NCBI RefSeq assembly: GCF_002217285.1
Contig: NZ_MUGW01000012.1
Location: forward strand, 98,682 to 162,681
Reading direction: 5' to 3'
From: Flavobacterium hercynium
GTDB taxonomy: Bacteria; Bacteroidota; Bacteroidia; Flavobacteriales; Flavobacteriaceae
Length of the DNA: 64,000 nt
Position 1 is the first letter of the stretch; every line of letters starts with the position of its first letter. Below are positions 15,926-24,226 of this stretch, in pieces. The notes beneath the pieces are model-generated. The model did no database searches. It was given only the letters and a program-made list of their open reading frames with translations, and was not told the origin of the DNA. The position numbers and the translations under genes were made by a program.

Positions 15926-17440
15926 TTATAGCAATGAAGCTATGAATGAAGCGAAAGGAATGATATCGCCTCCGGCACTTGCACTTTCTAGAGATGCCAT
16001 ATATTCGGCTCTTCTTTCGAGCGGGATAACGGTCCATGGATAGCCACCCGATGCCATCATGGAGTTCATTAAGAATCTGCCAATCCTTCCATTTCCGTCA
16101 CTGTAAGGGTGTATAAAGACAAAAAAGAAATGTCCCAGCACAACTCGTACTCCTGCATTTTCTTCAGTTGCTAACAGATCAAAAAATGCTGGCATAAGAT
16201 CTCTTACGGCTTCCATTGCAGGAGGAACATGTTTTGAGCCGCGTATGTAAATCGGCTGATTTCTGTAGCCGGCCAGATCAGATGGTTTTATAATACCAGC
16301 TGTTACGCTTGGTGCGAACATTTCTCTGTACCAAGTGGCATGATCATTATCTGCGGCAGTTCCCGGATTTGTACCACCCAGTATTGTTTCAATTGTTTTT
16401 TGAACCATTTGAAAAGCCTGCCAGTAGCCTCTGGCCGCCATTGCATCACGGGTCTGTCTGTCTTGTTCATTGATATCGGGCTGCCATGTGCCGCTGCGTA
16501 CCCTTTCAATCAGGTCTGTATTAACTCGGTATCCTTCTATGGATAATGAGTTGTAGGCGTCATTGATGTAATTATCTTCAACTTGTTTTAGATACGCGGC
16601 TTGATTGGTTGGAAGACCTGGTGCGGGAGGGAAGATTTTTATGATTTCTTCTCGCATTTCGTTCCACATCAGTTCCATTCGGTTTACATGGGGTGAAATC
16701 TGGCGCTGTGAAAATATAATCGGGCTTTTGTGTGTAAAAGGGTCTAGTTCACGTACGTTATAATCTGCCGCTTTCATTCCATTTAGAATATCATTGGCAA
16801 TTTTCGGACGATCAATGTTTCTGAATGCTCCGGCAATTCGTCCCGCAACTACACTCTTCCCGCCGTCGAGAAGCAATGCCAGTATTTCTGTGCCGTCTCG
16901 GAATGTCGAAAGAAGTGTTCTGGCATCAGTTGGATTCTGCTGGTAAAAGTTCTCGGGTAAATTTACTATACAGGCTGAAGTACTGTAAAGGCGAAGTCCG
17001 TTTTTGTCTGTGATTGTCTGGTTTTCTTCGGGAAGATTTGACCTGACTTCAAGAATTGCAGTATTATGTAGCAGATTTGTTATCTGATTTCGTCCCTGCG
17101 GCGCTCGTACCAGTAGCTGAGCTGGAACTGTTAGGTTTGCTGCATGTATCTTGGCTGATTCTTCAGGAGAGAGACACCACTCCCTGCCAAATCGTTCCGT
17201 GAGGTAAGATCCGGCAAAATTCCAATACGAGGCATACCATGAGGTGCTTTCTCCGGGAGTTTCATCCGGTCGTGAAGGTATGTACCATCCCCTCATCACC
17301 TCACGCAGAAAACCTTTTTTTACAAGACGTTCTCTGTGCGTGCGTGTAATTAAACGCGAGGGAATTGCAATGATTCCAGTCTGCTGTAGTTCTTGGAGTA
17401 CCTGTAAAGATGCTGCGAGATTTTCTGATGGTGTTGCCAT
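15926..17440 (-). CDS. Fic-domain protein with AbiEi-like N-terminal winged helix
   Basis: A 504-residue Fic protein, predicted to AMPylate or otherwise nucleotidylate a target. The Fic motif is HPYSDGNGRIGR starting at His444. An inhibitory-helix motif of the form SxxxEG is present N-terminal to the Fic core (Ser298 to Glu302-Gly303), as in self-inhibited class II Fic enzymes. Residues about 10-50 (LQELQQTGIIAIPSRLITRTHRERLVKKGFL then GWYIPS) resemble the winged helix of AbiEi-type antitoxins, so the protein may bind DNA. Directly upstream lie five 24-bp-period repeats and a promoter whose start point is only a few bases from the ATG. No separate antitoxin gene is adjacent, consistent with self-inhibition. 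Confidence 0.85.
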   Translation of the reverse strand: MATPSENLAASLQVLQELQQTGIIAIPSRLITRTHRERLVKKGFLREVMRGWYIPSRPDETPGESTSWYASYWNFAGSYLTERFGREWCLSPEESAKIHAANLTVPAQLLVRAPQGRNQITNLLHNTAILEVRSNLPEENQTITDKNGLRLYSTSACIVNLPENFYQQNPTDARTLLSTFRDGTEILALLLDGGKSVVAGRIAGAFRNIDRPKIANDILNGMKAADYNVRELDPFTHKSPIIFSQRQISPHVNRMELMWNEMREEIIKIFPPAPGLPTNQAAYLKQVEDNYINDAYNSLSIEGYRVNTDLIERVRSGTWQPDINEQDRQTRDAMAARGYWQAFQMVQKTIETILGGTNPGTAADNDHATWYREMFAPSVTAGIIKPSDLAGYRNQPIYIRGSKHVPPAMEAVRDLMPAFFDLLATEENAGVRVVLGHFFFVFIHPYSDGNGRIGRFLMNSMMASGGYPWTVIPLERRAEYMASLESASAGGDIIPFASFIASLL

Positions 17441-17450
17441 TGTTTTTTTA

Positions 17451-17458
17451 CAAAGATA
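17451..17458 (-). promoter_or_regulatory. fic promoter -7 element
   Basis: TATCTTTG on the minus strand is an exact TAnnTTTG match only 10 bp from the ATG, so the transcript would be nearly leaderless. No TTTG -33 element is present at the right distance; the first tandem repeat unit occupies that place. Confidence 0.6.
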
Positions 17459-17462
17459 ATAA

Positions 17463-17592
17463 TTAGCTTTTAATGTTGTTCGTATATTAGCTTTTAATGC
17501 TGTACTAATATTAGCTTTTAGTGATGTATCAATATTAGCTTTTAGAGTTGTGTTGATATTAGCTTTTAATGCTGGTATAAATATAAGCTTAT
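17463..17592. repeat. five 24-bp tandem repeats in the fic promoter
   Basis: The core TTAGCTTTTA starts at 17463, 17487, 17511, 17535 and 17559, exactly every 24 bp, and a decayed sixth copy starts near 17584. The 14 bp between cores vary (aatgttgttcgtata, aatgctgtactaat, gtgatgtatcaata). Two units extend to AGCTTTTAATGCT, a partial palindrome. The array overlaps the region upstream of the fic -7 element and looks like a multi-site operator. Confidence 0.8.
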
Positions 17593-17884
17593 GTAGATGC
17601 TGCTATTTCATTTAAATATGCTAATAAAGATAATGCAGGAACTGCTGTTTCTGATAGAAGTAGAATATCTGATAGATATGCTGATTATTAAAAGAGCAGT
17701 TAAATTTCTTGTTCTAGGTTTAACACACCTTCATTCCCACTTGTTTTCTGTCATAATAAACTGTTTACTTGTCGCTCTAGCTGGCGGTCTTATGTCTAAT
17801 TGTTTTTTAAGGCTTTCAGCAATATAGAGCTCTCTTTTTTCTTCATTATGAATAGATAGCAGGAGATTATATTGTGTGCAGCTA

Positions 17885-17911
17885 AATTGTGTCCGCACTG
17901 TGGACACAATT
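17885..17911. repeat. 27-bp palindrome family, member P4
   Basis: AATTGTGTCC, loop GCACTGT, GGACACAATT, perfect arms. It is followed by ggaaatgttctgtaaaa, nearly the same as after P5. Confidence 0.7.
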
Positions 17912-18132
17912 GGAAATGTTCTGTAAAATTTTCGATACCAATTTAATTGGCGGTATGAAAATCCAGTTCTATACTGACGCTGTTATTCTTCTGCAAGATA
18001 TTTAATCAATTAAGTACCGTAAATCGGCTCTATCTTTTTCCTGTCGTTCAATTAGTACATGTAAACGTGTTTAAATTAGTAAACAGGATAAACTTTAAAA
18101 ACTAAAAGACTATACTTTTTTGTGTCAATGTT

Positions 18133-18159
18133 AATTGCGTCCGCATTGCGGACGCAATT
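18133..18159. repeat. 27-bp palindrome family, member P5
   Basis: AATTGCGTCC, loop GCATTGC, GGACGCAATT. The T-to-C change in the left arm relative to P4 is matched by an A-to-G change in the right arm. Confidence 0.7.
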
Positions 18160-18266
18160 GGAAATGTACTGCAAAACATATAATGTGTTTCAGTTTACTT
18201 TTTTACTCTAAATGGATTAAAGCTCTTTAAGAGACTTAGATTCAGAAGTCTCTTGGTAAGCGTATG

Positions 18267-19490
18267 TCACCTAAACTTAGATTTCAGTTTCTCCATATCT
18301 TCCATAATGTTTACATCCAAAACTTTTGCATAATGCTGTGTCTGCTTGGTATTGGTATGTCCCATCATAGCTGATACGTTCTCCAGTCTTACTCCGTTTC
18401 CTAGAGTGACCGTGGTAGCAAATGTGTGTCTGGCAACATACCAGGTAAGATGTTTACTTATGCCGCAGACATCAGCGATTTCCTTAAGATAAGCATTCAT
18501 TTTCTGATTGGAAATTTTCGGGACAAGACCTTTTTGTTGGTTTTTATATTTAGAAATAATTTTATCAACAGTAGGCAGTACTGGGACATTGGCTCTAATG
18601 GCAGTTTTGGCTCTGCTGGTCATAATCCATAAATTTCCTGTCGAATCTTCTGATAAGTTTCTTTCGGTCAGCTCCAAGGCATCGACAGGGGCATAACCTG
18701 TGTAGCAGCTGAAAAGGAATATATCCTTCACCTTTTCCAGACGGGGAGTTGGAAATATTTTGTTCTCGATTGTATTCAGTTCCTGCTGGGTTAGGAAAAC
18801 AGCATCTTTTACGCTCAGCCTGCCGTCATAAATGTTGAATGGGTTTTTTATGATCAAGTCCATTTTAATGGCGTAATTGCAGGCAGTTTTATACATCTTC
18901 ATATATTTTACCACCGAATTGTTTTTGATGCCTGTCTGATCTTTAAAACTGCTGTCATATTTAAGGAACTGCTCCAGTTTAAATACAAACGAGCTTGATA
19001 ACTCAGATGCTAACATGTCTTCTTGTTTGTAGGTGCTGCTAATGAAGTTTAAAAGCAGATCTTTGGCTCTTTTGTATTTCTGCAGTGAGGCTGGAGCACG
19101 TTCTCCCGAGCTCACTCTTTTGGTGAAATATATATTGTATGTTTCCAAAATTTCAATTATGGTAGGCCCTTGTGGCTGTTCTATTTGGGCTTTGCCTGTA
19201 ATTTCAGCTTTTAATAATTGAAGGTTAACCTCAGGATCAATTCTGAAGAGTTCAGTGAATTTTTTGGCTGCATTAAGCTGGAAAAGATCTAGTAGATTTT
19301 TGATTACTATTTCCTTTTCAATTTTAAGCTGGTTTCTAAGGTTATTAGTGCTGGCCCACCTTTCTTTTAAGATGGCTTGTCCGGTTGACATTGAAATTTG
19401 TCTGTCATTGTAACTCAAACGCGCATAGATGGGAGATTCGCCGTTCTTGTTTACTCTGTCGGATTTCTGGTAAAAAATTACTTTTAACAT
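18267..19490 (-). CDS. tyrosine recombinase / integrase of the tRNA-Ser island
   Basis: A 407-residue integrase in the Bacteroidetes style: an N-terminal arm-binding domain (about 1-100, VIFYQKSDRVNKNGESPIYARLSYNDR), a SAM-like core-binding domain (about 110-220) and a catalytic domain (about 230-400). Visible catalytic residues are Lys295, Arg354, His378 in MMGHTN and the nucleophile Tyr387 in TQHYAKV. Two positions are unusual: the first catalytic Arg is Ala267 in CYTGYAPVD, and the usual His before Arg354 is Tyr351. Loss of the first Arg is also known for IntDOT of CTnDOT. The gene starts about 260 bp from tRNA-Ser copy B, its likely attachment site, with arm-like sites at 19585-19641 between them. 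Confidence 0.9.
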   Translation of the reverse strand: MLKVIFYQKSDRVNKNGESPIYARLSYNDRQISMSTGQAILKERWASTNNLRNQLKIEKEIVIKNLLDLFQLNAAKKFTELFRIDPEVNLQLLKAEITGKAQIEQPQGPTIIEILETYNIYFTKRVSSGERAPASLQKYKRAKDLLLNFISSTYKQEDMLASELSSSFVFKLEQFLKYDSSFKDQTGIKNNSVVKYMKMYKTACNYAIKMDLIIKNPFNIYDGRLSVKDAVFLTQQELNTIENKIFPTPRLEKVKDIFLFSCYTGYAPVDALELTERNLSEDSTGNLWIMTSRAKTAIRANVPVLPTVDKIISKYKNQQKGLVPKISNQKMNAYLKEIADVCGISKHLTWYVARHTFATTVTLGNGVRLENVSAMMGHTNTKQTQHYAKVLDVNIMEDMEKLKSKFR

Positions 19491-19584
19491 GTTATCTAGT
19501 TTTAAAATTAATAATCAAATTGAATTAAAAATTTTAAGAGAGCCCATTGATAGCAGGGAATTCCCGGGGAATTCTTTCTTTTTA

Positions 19585-19641
19585 GTTACCCATTTTTTAG
19601 AAAAAAGATTCAAAAAATGACTGGGTAACTAATAGGGTAAC
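19585..19641. repeat. GTTACCC/GGGTAAC arm-type-site cluster beside tRNA-Ser copy B
   Basis: GTTACCC (19585-19591), GGGTAAC (19623-19629) and GGGTAAC (19635-19641). The first two form a palindrome AGTTACCCA/TGGGTAACT. The set matches the order and last 12-bp step of the cluster beside copy A. Confidence 0.55.
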
Positions 19642-19688
19642 CGTTTTTTGATAAAACATGTGCTTTTTGAAAAGTGTGTAAAAACAAA

Positions 19689-19720
19689 AAAGCCTTTAAA
19701 CACTAGTGTTTAAAGGCTTT
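19689..19720 (-). terminator. terminator of tRNA-Ser copy B
   Basis: AAAGCCTTTAAACACT/AGTGTTTAAAGGCTTT is a perfect 16-bp palindrome, related to the terminator after copy A. Confidence 0.7.
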
Positions 19721-19751
19721 TGACTTTTAAAGTTTCTTTTGAAACTTCTAC

Positions 19752-19839
19752 TGGCGGAGAAAGAGGGATTCGAACCCCCGGACCTGTTACAGTCAACAGT
19801 TTTCAAGACTGCCGCATTCGACCGCTCTGCCATTTCTCC
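19752..19839 (-). tRNA. tRNA-Ser(TGA), copy B
   Basis: It has the same structure as copy A, with anticodon TGA, a long variable arm and encoded CCA at 19752-19754. The acceptor stem is GGAGAAA/TTTCTCC rather than GGAGGAA/TTCCTCC; the two single differences compensate each other. The integrase lies on the 3' side, as in tRNA-integrating elements. Confidence 0.95.
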
Positions 19840-19871
19840 AGTATGTCGCAATCGTTGTGTGATTGCGAGTG

Positions 19872-19879
19872 CAAATATA
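19872..19879 (-). promoter_or_regulatory. promoter -7 element of tRNA-Ser copy B
   Basis: TATATTTG on the minus strand matches TAnnTTTG, 33 bp upstream of the tRNA 5' end, the same distance as for copy A. Confidence 0.6.
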
Positions 19880-19990
19880 AGACGCTTTTTCGGTTCTCAG
19901 AACTTTTTTCGAAGTTTTTTTCGAAGTTTTTTCAAATAACTTTTAAATATCTAATTATCAGTATTTATGAAAATTATATTTTTTTAAAAT

Positions 19991-20389
19991 TTATTCTAAA
20001 TCGTCTAATATTGGTGTTGGTTTCTTGTTTTCATCAACAGCAACAAACGAAAAAGTTCCTGAAACTACGGTTTCGCGAAGTTCAGAATACATTTGTTCCA
20101 TAAAAATATCAACATGAATTTTGCAGCTTGTTCTTCCAACGCTATCCACTTTTGCAACTAATTCGATTAAAGTACCTGCCGGAATTGCTTTTTTAAAGTC
20201 AATTTGGCCTGTAGAAATCGTAACTACTTTTTTGCGGCTAAAACGGGTAGCGCAAATAAATGCAACTTCATCCATTAAATGCAATGCAGTTCCTCCAAAT
20301 AAAGTGTCGTAATGATTCGTTGTACTCGGAAAAACTGCTTTAAAAATACGCGTTTCTGATTTTATAATTCTTTCTTCTACTGTTCCCAT
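19991..20389 (-). CDS. acyl-CoA thioesterase, hotdog fold
   Basis: A 132-residue single-domain thioesterase, normal for the YciA/BFIT-like group. The hotdog helix region NHYDTLFGGTALHLMDEVAFICATRFS carries the conserved Asp and Asn-containing active-site surroundings, followed by VTISTGQIDFKKAIPAGTLIELVAKV and TSCKIHVDIF. It hydrolyses acyl-CoA to free acid and CoA in the cytoplasm; the chain-length preference is unknown. It lies 3 bp downstream of ribB on the same strand and is the first core gene after the tRNA-bounded island. Confidence 0.88.
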   Translation of the reverse strand: MGTVEERIIKSETRIFKAVFPSTTNHYDTLFGGTALHLMDEVAFICATRFSRKKVVTISTGQIDFKKAIPAGTLIELVAKVDSVGRTSCKIHVDIFMEQMYSELRETVVSGTFSFVAVDENKKPTPILDDLE

Positions 20390-20392
20390 ATA

Positions 20393-21523
20393 TTAGTAAT
20401 TTACGTAATCAGTAATTTCAAGTCCATATCCAATCATTCCCACACGTTTTGTTTGTTCTGTATTAGAAACTAATCTAATTTTAGAAATATCAATGTCATG
20501 TAAGATTTGAGCGCCAATTCCATAATCCTTGCTATCAATGATGACTTTTGGAGCTTCCATTGTACCTTCGGCCTGTAGATTTTTAAGCTCAGCAATTCTG
20601 TTTAGTAAATTAACCTGCATGTCCTGATTGATGAAAATTACGGCACCTTTACCGTTTTCATTAATCACTTTGAACATATCGTCTAATTGTTGCTCTGCAT
20701 TGTTGGTCAAAGTACCTAATAAGTCATTGTTTACTTGCGAAGAGTGAATTCTGGTTAGAATAGGTTCTCCCAGATTCCATGTTCCTTTTGTTAAAGCAAT
20801 ATGTATTTGTTTATTCGTAGTTTGCTCGTACGCACGCAGTCTAAAAGTTCCAAAACGAGTTTCGATATCGAAATCTTCTTTTTTTACAATTAAGCTATCG
20901 TGTTGCATTCTGTAAGCTACTAGATCTTCAATAGAAACTAATTTTAAATTAAATTTCTTAGCCACTTTTATAAGTTCAGGCAAACGCGACATTGTTCCGT
21001 CTTCGTTTAAGATTTCGCAAATAACTCCGGCAGGTTTAAATCCGGCCAATCTCGCAAAATCAATCGCAGCTTCTGTATGTCCGGTTCTTCTTAACACTCC
21101 GCCTTGTTTAGCGATTAATGGGAAAATATGTCCTGGACGTGCTAAGTCATGTGGTTTTGTATTAGGATCAACTAAAGCTTCGACAGTTTTAGAACGGTCA
21201 GCAGCAGATATTCCTGTTGTTACTCCGTTTCCTTTTAAATCGATAGAAACTGTAAAAGCAGTTTCCATGTGATCAGTATTATTGGTAACCATTGCGCGTA
21301 AATCAAGTTCCTTGCAACGGCTTTCGGTAAGTGGCGTACAAATTAAACCACGTCCGTGAGTAGCCATGAAGTTAATCATTTCAGGTGTTACTTTTTCAGC
21401 AGCAGCTAAAAAGTCGCCTTCATTTTCGCGATCTTCATCATCGACTACAATGATTACTTTACCTTGACGAATATCTTCTATTGCTTCCTCAATGGTATTC
21501 AGTTGTATTTTTGTTGTTGACAT
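20393..21523 (-). CDS. ribB: 3,4-dihydroxy-2-butanone-4-phosphate synthase with degenerate GTP cyclohydrolase II domain
   Basis: A 376-residue bifunctional-length riboflavin enzyme. Residues 1-205 are a complete DHBP synthase: [47 protein letters not shown] and [12 protein letters not shown] are all present, so it should convert ribulose 5-phosphate to the four-carbon unit of riboflavin. The C-terminal RibA-like part keeps the RIHSS and LLGTL outline but lacks the zinc cysteines (the usual LRCDCG is TLTNNA) and catalytic motifs, so GTP cyclohydrolase II activity is unlikely. Another ribA should exist elsewhere. It follows the LptF/G gene by 15 bp. Confidence 0.9.
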   Translation of the reverse strand: MSTTKIQLNTIEEAIEDIRQGKVIIVVDDEDRENEGDFLAAAEKVTPEMINFMATHGRGLICTPLTESRCKELDLRAMVTNNTDHMETAFTVSIDLKGNGVTTGISAADRSKTVEALVDPNTKPHDLARPGHIFPLIAKQGGVLRRTGHTEAAIDFARLAGFKPAGVICEILNEDGTMSRLPELIKVAKKFNLKLVSIEDLVAYRMQHDSLIVKKEDFDIETRFGTFRLRAYEQTTNKQIHIALTKGTWNLGEPILTRIHSSQVNNDLLGTLTNNAEQQLDDMFKVINENGKGAVIFINQDMQVNLLNRIAELKNLQAEGTMEAPKVIIDSKDYGIGAQILHDIDISKIRLVSNTEQTKRVGMIGYGLEITDYVNY

Positions 21524-21538
21524 TGTAAATGTGTGTTG

Positions 21539-23518
21539 TTATTTGTTGAATTCTGCAAGAATTTCTTTGATCTTGTTTTTATTGTAGAAGTAAAAAAAGA
21601 TGTATAAAGGGAATCCCAGAATTAGTGTTATGTAAGGATTGATGAAATTTGACTTGTTTGTAATTTTACTGATTTCAGATAAAGTTTTGTTTGATTTGTT
21701 AACGAGTACGTAAAACAAAATTAGACAGACTAACTGTATAATAACAATTTTAAAGCTTAGAGGTCTTATTGCTGAGAGACCAATACTAATAGCGTATAAA
21801 ATGAATATTATAATACTTTGATTTTGGAATAACTTAAAGTAATATTTCAACTTGAAATAATTCAAATTGTACAAATCGCCTGCAGCTAAAAGATCATCTT
21901 GCGTTATACCTCTGGTTTCAAGAATTTTTAAGATCGTGATACGCTGATCTGATGTATATTCAAATTGTTCTGCATTTTTTACAATTCGTATTAGAACTGA
22001 ATCTTCCATTTTTGAATATTTCAGATATTCTTCGCTTTCAGTATTAAATTCAATTGAATCTAGTGTAATGATTTCTTCTTTAAAGCTAAATTCTTTACTG
22101 AATTTGTTGAACAGTTTTACAAACGGATCTGTAATTACATCAAAACTAATAAGTCCGTTGTCATTTGTTGCACGATACGTTAATAGTATAGCCAATGGTG
22201 CTAAGATAAAAGACGACATCCAACAGCCAAGAAAAGGAGACATTCCGCCTTCTTGTGATAATCTTTTTCCAAAAGTATTGATGAAGTGGAAGGTAATAAA
22301 AATTAAAATGGCGAATACAATAGGTAAACCAAGTCCGCCTTTTCGGATAATAGCACCTAAAGGAGCTCCAATAAAAAACATTAAGAAACAAGCAAATGCA
22401 ATTACGAATTTTTCGTAAAGCGCTGTATAATGTTTGTTAATGTCTCTTTGCTTGTCTTTTAATTCTTTTTGAGTGGCTTCTATTGAGTAGATGTTATTGG
22501 TAACAGTACTGCTGGCCATTCTTAAAATGTCAGCTTTTTGTTTGTTGTTATAAATTGATAAAAGATTATTAGGAAGTGCTTTTTTCTTTTTCTCAGTCTT
22601 TTTTATTTTTGGTGAGAATTTAAGTCCAACTCGCTGATTGATGTTTTCAGTAAAGGATACAATCTCGTTTTTGTAGTTTTTGTTTAAAGAATCAAGCGTA
22701 TAGCGTAATTCGTTAATATTCAGCATTCCATTTGTTCCACTCACATTTTCTTTATCTTCATCGATTTTACTTAAATCAGATAGATCAATGTTGATGATTT
22801 GCTTTTTGAATGCCGCTTTTACAAAGGGAAGTTTTGTACGATCCTCAAATTTTTTAGGAACGACATCCTGATAATAGTAACCGTCATTCAAAACTAATTT
22901 AAGAATACTGGATTTCTCACTACTAATTAATTCACCATCTTTTGCTTTTATAACCGTTTTGTTTTCACCCATGTTATTTGCTTTTTCATGGATGGTAACG
23001 CCAGTCAGAATGTTTCCGTTTTCGCCTGATTTTTTATTGACTTTAATATTGTAAGTACCAACGTCATTAAACTGACCTTCGGCAATTGCCATTGCAGGTT
23101 TAGCCTGAGCGATGTTTTTTCTAAAGTTGATGAATTTATATTCGGCATACGGAATCACATTATTGGCGAACCAAAACGCGACGATACTTAAAATTAATAT
23201 AAAAACAGTCAAAGGGCGCATGGCTCTCTGAAGTGATATTCCTGAAGATTTCATTGCTGCAAACTCATAATTTTCGGCTAGATTTCCGAAACTCATGATA
23301 GAGGCTAATAAAACCGAAAGTGGTAAAACCAACGGAATTATTCGGGGCATTGAGAAAAGCAGGAATTTTATAACTAACATCAAGTCAAGATCTTTACCTG
23401 CAAGTTCTGCGATAAAAAGCCAGACGGTCTGAAGTATGAATATAAAAAAAAGGATTACAAATACCGTAGCAAATGTAATCAGAAATGTTTTTAGTAAGTA
23501 TTTGTCTAAAATTTTCAA
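21539..23518 (-). CDS. LptF/LptG-family LPS export permease
   Basis: A 659-residue inner-membrane protein of the YjgP/YjgQ family, part of the ABC exporter that extracts lipopolysaccharide and feeds the Lpt bridge. Three N-terminal membrane segments (KYLLKTFLITFATVFVILFF, FLLFSMPRIIPLVLPLSVLLA, FILILSIVAFWFANNVI) precede a periplasmic jellyroll-like region (about 130-370), then further membrane segments (IAFACFLMFFIGAPLGAIIRKGGLG). A C-terminal extension of about 150 residues with two more hydrophobic stretches makes it longer than the ~360-residue enteric proteins, as is usual in Bacteroidetes. It sits between lolA and ribB on one strand. Confidence 0.9.
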   Translation of the reverse strand: MKILDKYLLKTFLITFATVFVILFFIFILQTVWLFIAELAGKDLDLMLVIKFLLFSMPRIIPLVLPLSVLLASIMSFGNLAENYEFAAMKSSGISLQRAMRPLTVFILILSIVAFWFANNVIPYAEYKFINFRKNIAQAKPAMAIAEGQFNDVGTYNIKVNKKSGENGNILTGVTIHEKANNMGENKTVIKAKDGELISSEKSSILKLVLNDGYYYQDVVPKKFEDRTKLPFVKAAFKKQIINIDLSDLSKIDEDKENVSGTNGMLNINELRYTLDSLNKNYKNEIVSFTENINQRVGLKFSPKIKKTEKKKKALPNNLLSIYNNKQKADILRMASSTVTNNIYSIEATQKELKDKQRDINKHYTALYEKFVIAFACFLMFFIGAPLGAIIRKGGLGLPIVFAILIFITFHFINTFGKRLSQEGGMSPFLGCWMSSFILAPLAILLTYRATNDNGLISFDVITDPFVKLFNKFSKEFSFKEEIITLDSIEFNTESEEYLKYSKMEDSVLIRIVKNAEQFEYTSDQRITILKILETRGITQDDLLAAGDLYNLNYFKLKYYFKLFQNQSIIIFILYAISIGLSAIRPLSFKIVIIQLVCLILFYVLVNKSNKTLSEISKITNKSNFINPYITLILGFPLYIFFYFYNKNKIKEILAEFNK

Positions 23519-23526
23519 CCTTGTAA

Positions 23527-24219
23527 TTAATCTAATTTATTGATGTAGTATTTTGGATATTTGCTCGCTACAAATGTAAATTGATTTTTTGATAAAGGCT
23601 GATTGGTTTTAAAAGAATTAACGGTTAAAGTTGTTTTTGTTCCATTTTTACCCGTTTCAATCAAATTGTAGATGTGTTTTGTCTGAACATCAATACCTAA
23701 AAGAATCTCTTTTCTTTGATCTTTTGCGTTTGTAGGTGCTAATTTTATATATTGAATTTTTCTTCCTTTTACATTCTGAACGATATCCATGTTGAATTTA
23801 TATCCGGAATTGAAAAAGGTTAACATTTTTGAAGGTGTAATAGCCGTATCGTCTTTTTCATTTACTTTAGAGATCGTAACTTCTTCGTCTTCTGGAACGA
23901 TTGTATATGTTTTTTGACCGTCGAAAATTTTAGTAACACCCATGAAATTCAAAACATATTGATTTCCTTTCATTACTACATTTCCTTTGCTGTCCTGATT
24001 GATGTTTTCTTTACTGTTGTTTAAAGAGTATTTAAAGTCAATAGCAATATTATCGTAACTTTTGATTTTTGAAGTTACTTCGTTCAATAAATCTTTGGCT
24101 TTTTTATCCTGTGCCTGAATAGAAGTGAAGCTTAAAAGCAATACAATTGCCATTTGCAAACACTTTTTGCTCATGTTGATGATAGAATTGTTTTTGATTT
24201 CTTGAATTGTTGTTTTCAT
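23527..24219 (-). CDS. lolA: outer-membrane lipoprotein carrier protein LolA
   Basis: This is a periplasmic chaperone that carries lipoproteins from LolCDE to the outer membrane. A signal peptide (MSKKCLQMAIVLLLSFTSIQAQ) precedes a LolA beta-sheet domain: AKDLLNEVTSKIKSYDNIAIDFKYSL, GNVVMKGNQYVLNFMG, KTYTIVPEDEEVTISKV and FTFVASKYPKYYINKLD. I chose the Met at 24219 because it lies just outside the ftsK stop; the Met at 24174, directly before the signal peptide, is an equally good start, and an upstream frame to 24264 would overlap ftsK. It is likely co-transcribed with ftsK and lptF/G, a common flavobacterial order. Confidence 0.88.
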   Translation of the reverse strand: MKTTIQEIKNNSIINMSKKCLQMAIVLLLSFTSIQAQDKKAKDLLNEVTSKIKSYDNIAIDFKYSLNNSKENINQDSKGNVVMKGNQYVLNFMGVTKIFDGQKTYTIVPEDEEVTISKVNEKDDTAITPSKMLTFFNSGYKFNMDIVQNVKGRKIQYIKLAPTNAKDQRKEILLGIDVQTKHIYNLIETGKNGTKTTLTVNSFKTNQPLSKNQFTFVASKYPKYYINKLD

Positions 24220-24226
24220 GATTGAA

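Larger units (their letters stand above)
17593..18266. other. intergenic region between fic and the integrase
   Basis: No gene can be supported; the open frames are hydrophobic noise. The stretch holds two members of the 27-bp palindrome family (17885 and 18133), each followed by ggaaatgt.ctg.aaaa. Confidence 0.5.

Noticed and set aside
17463..17592. Tandem repeats considered as a CRISPR array
   Set aside because: The conserved core is only 10 bp in a 24-bp period; there are no 28-36-bp repeats, no spacers of normal length and no cas genes.
17597..17827. 76-codon hydrophobic frame upstream of fic
   Set aside because: Composition of random AT-rich DNA, overlaps the decayed repeat end; no family and no promoter.
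15671..18159. 27-bp palindromes as ordinary terminators
   Set aside because: They lack T-runs, are not placed at gene ends, and share exact length and loop, which terminators do not.
19720..20103. Open frame across tRNA-Ser copy B
   Set aside because: Antisense reading of the tRNA continuing into the thioesterase gene; not a gene.
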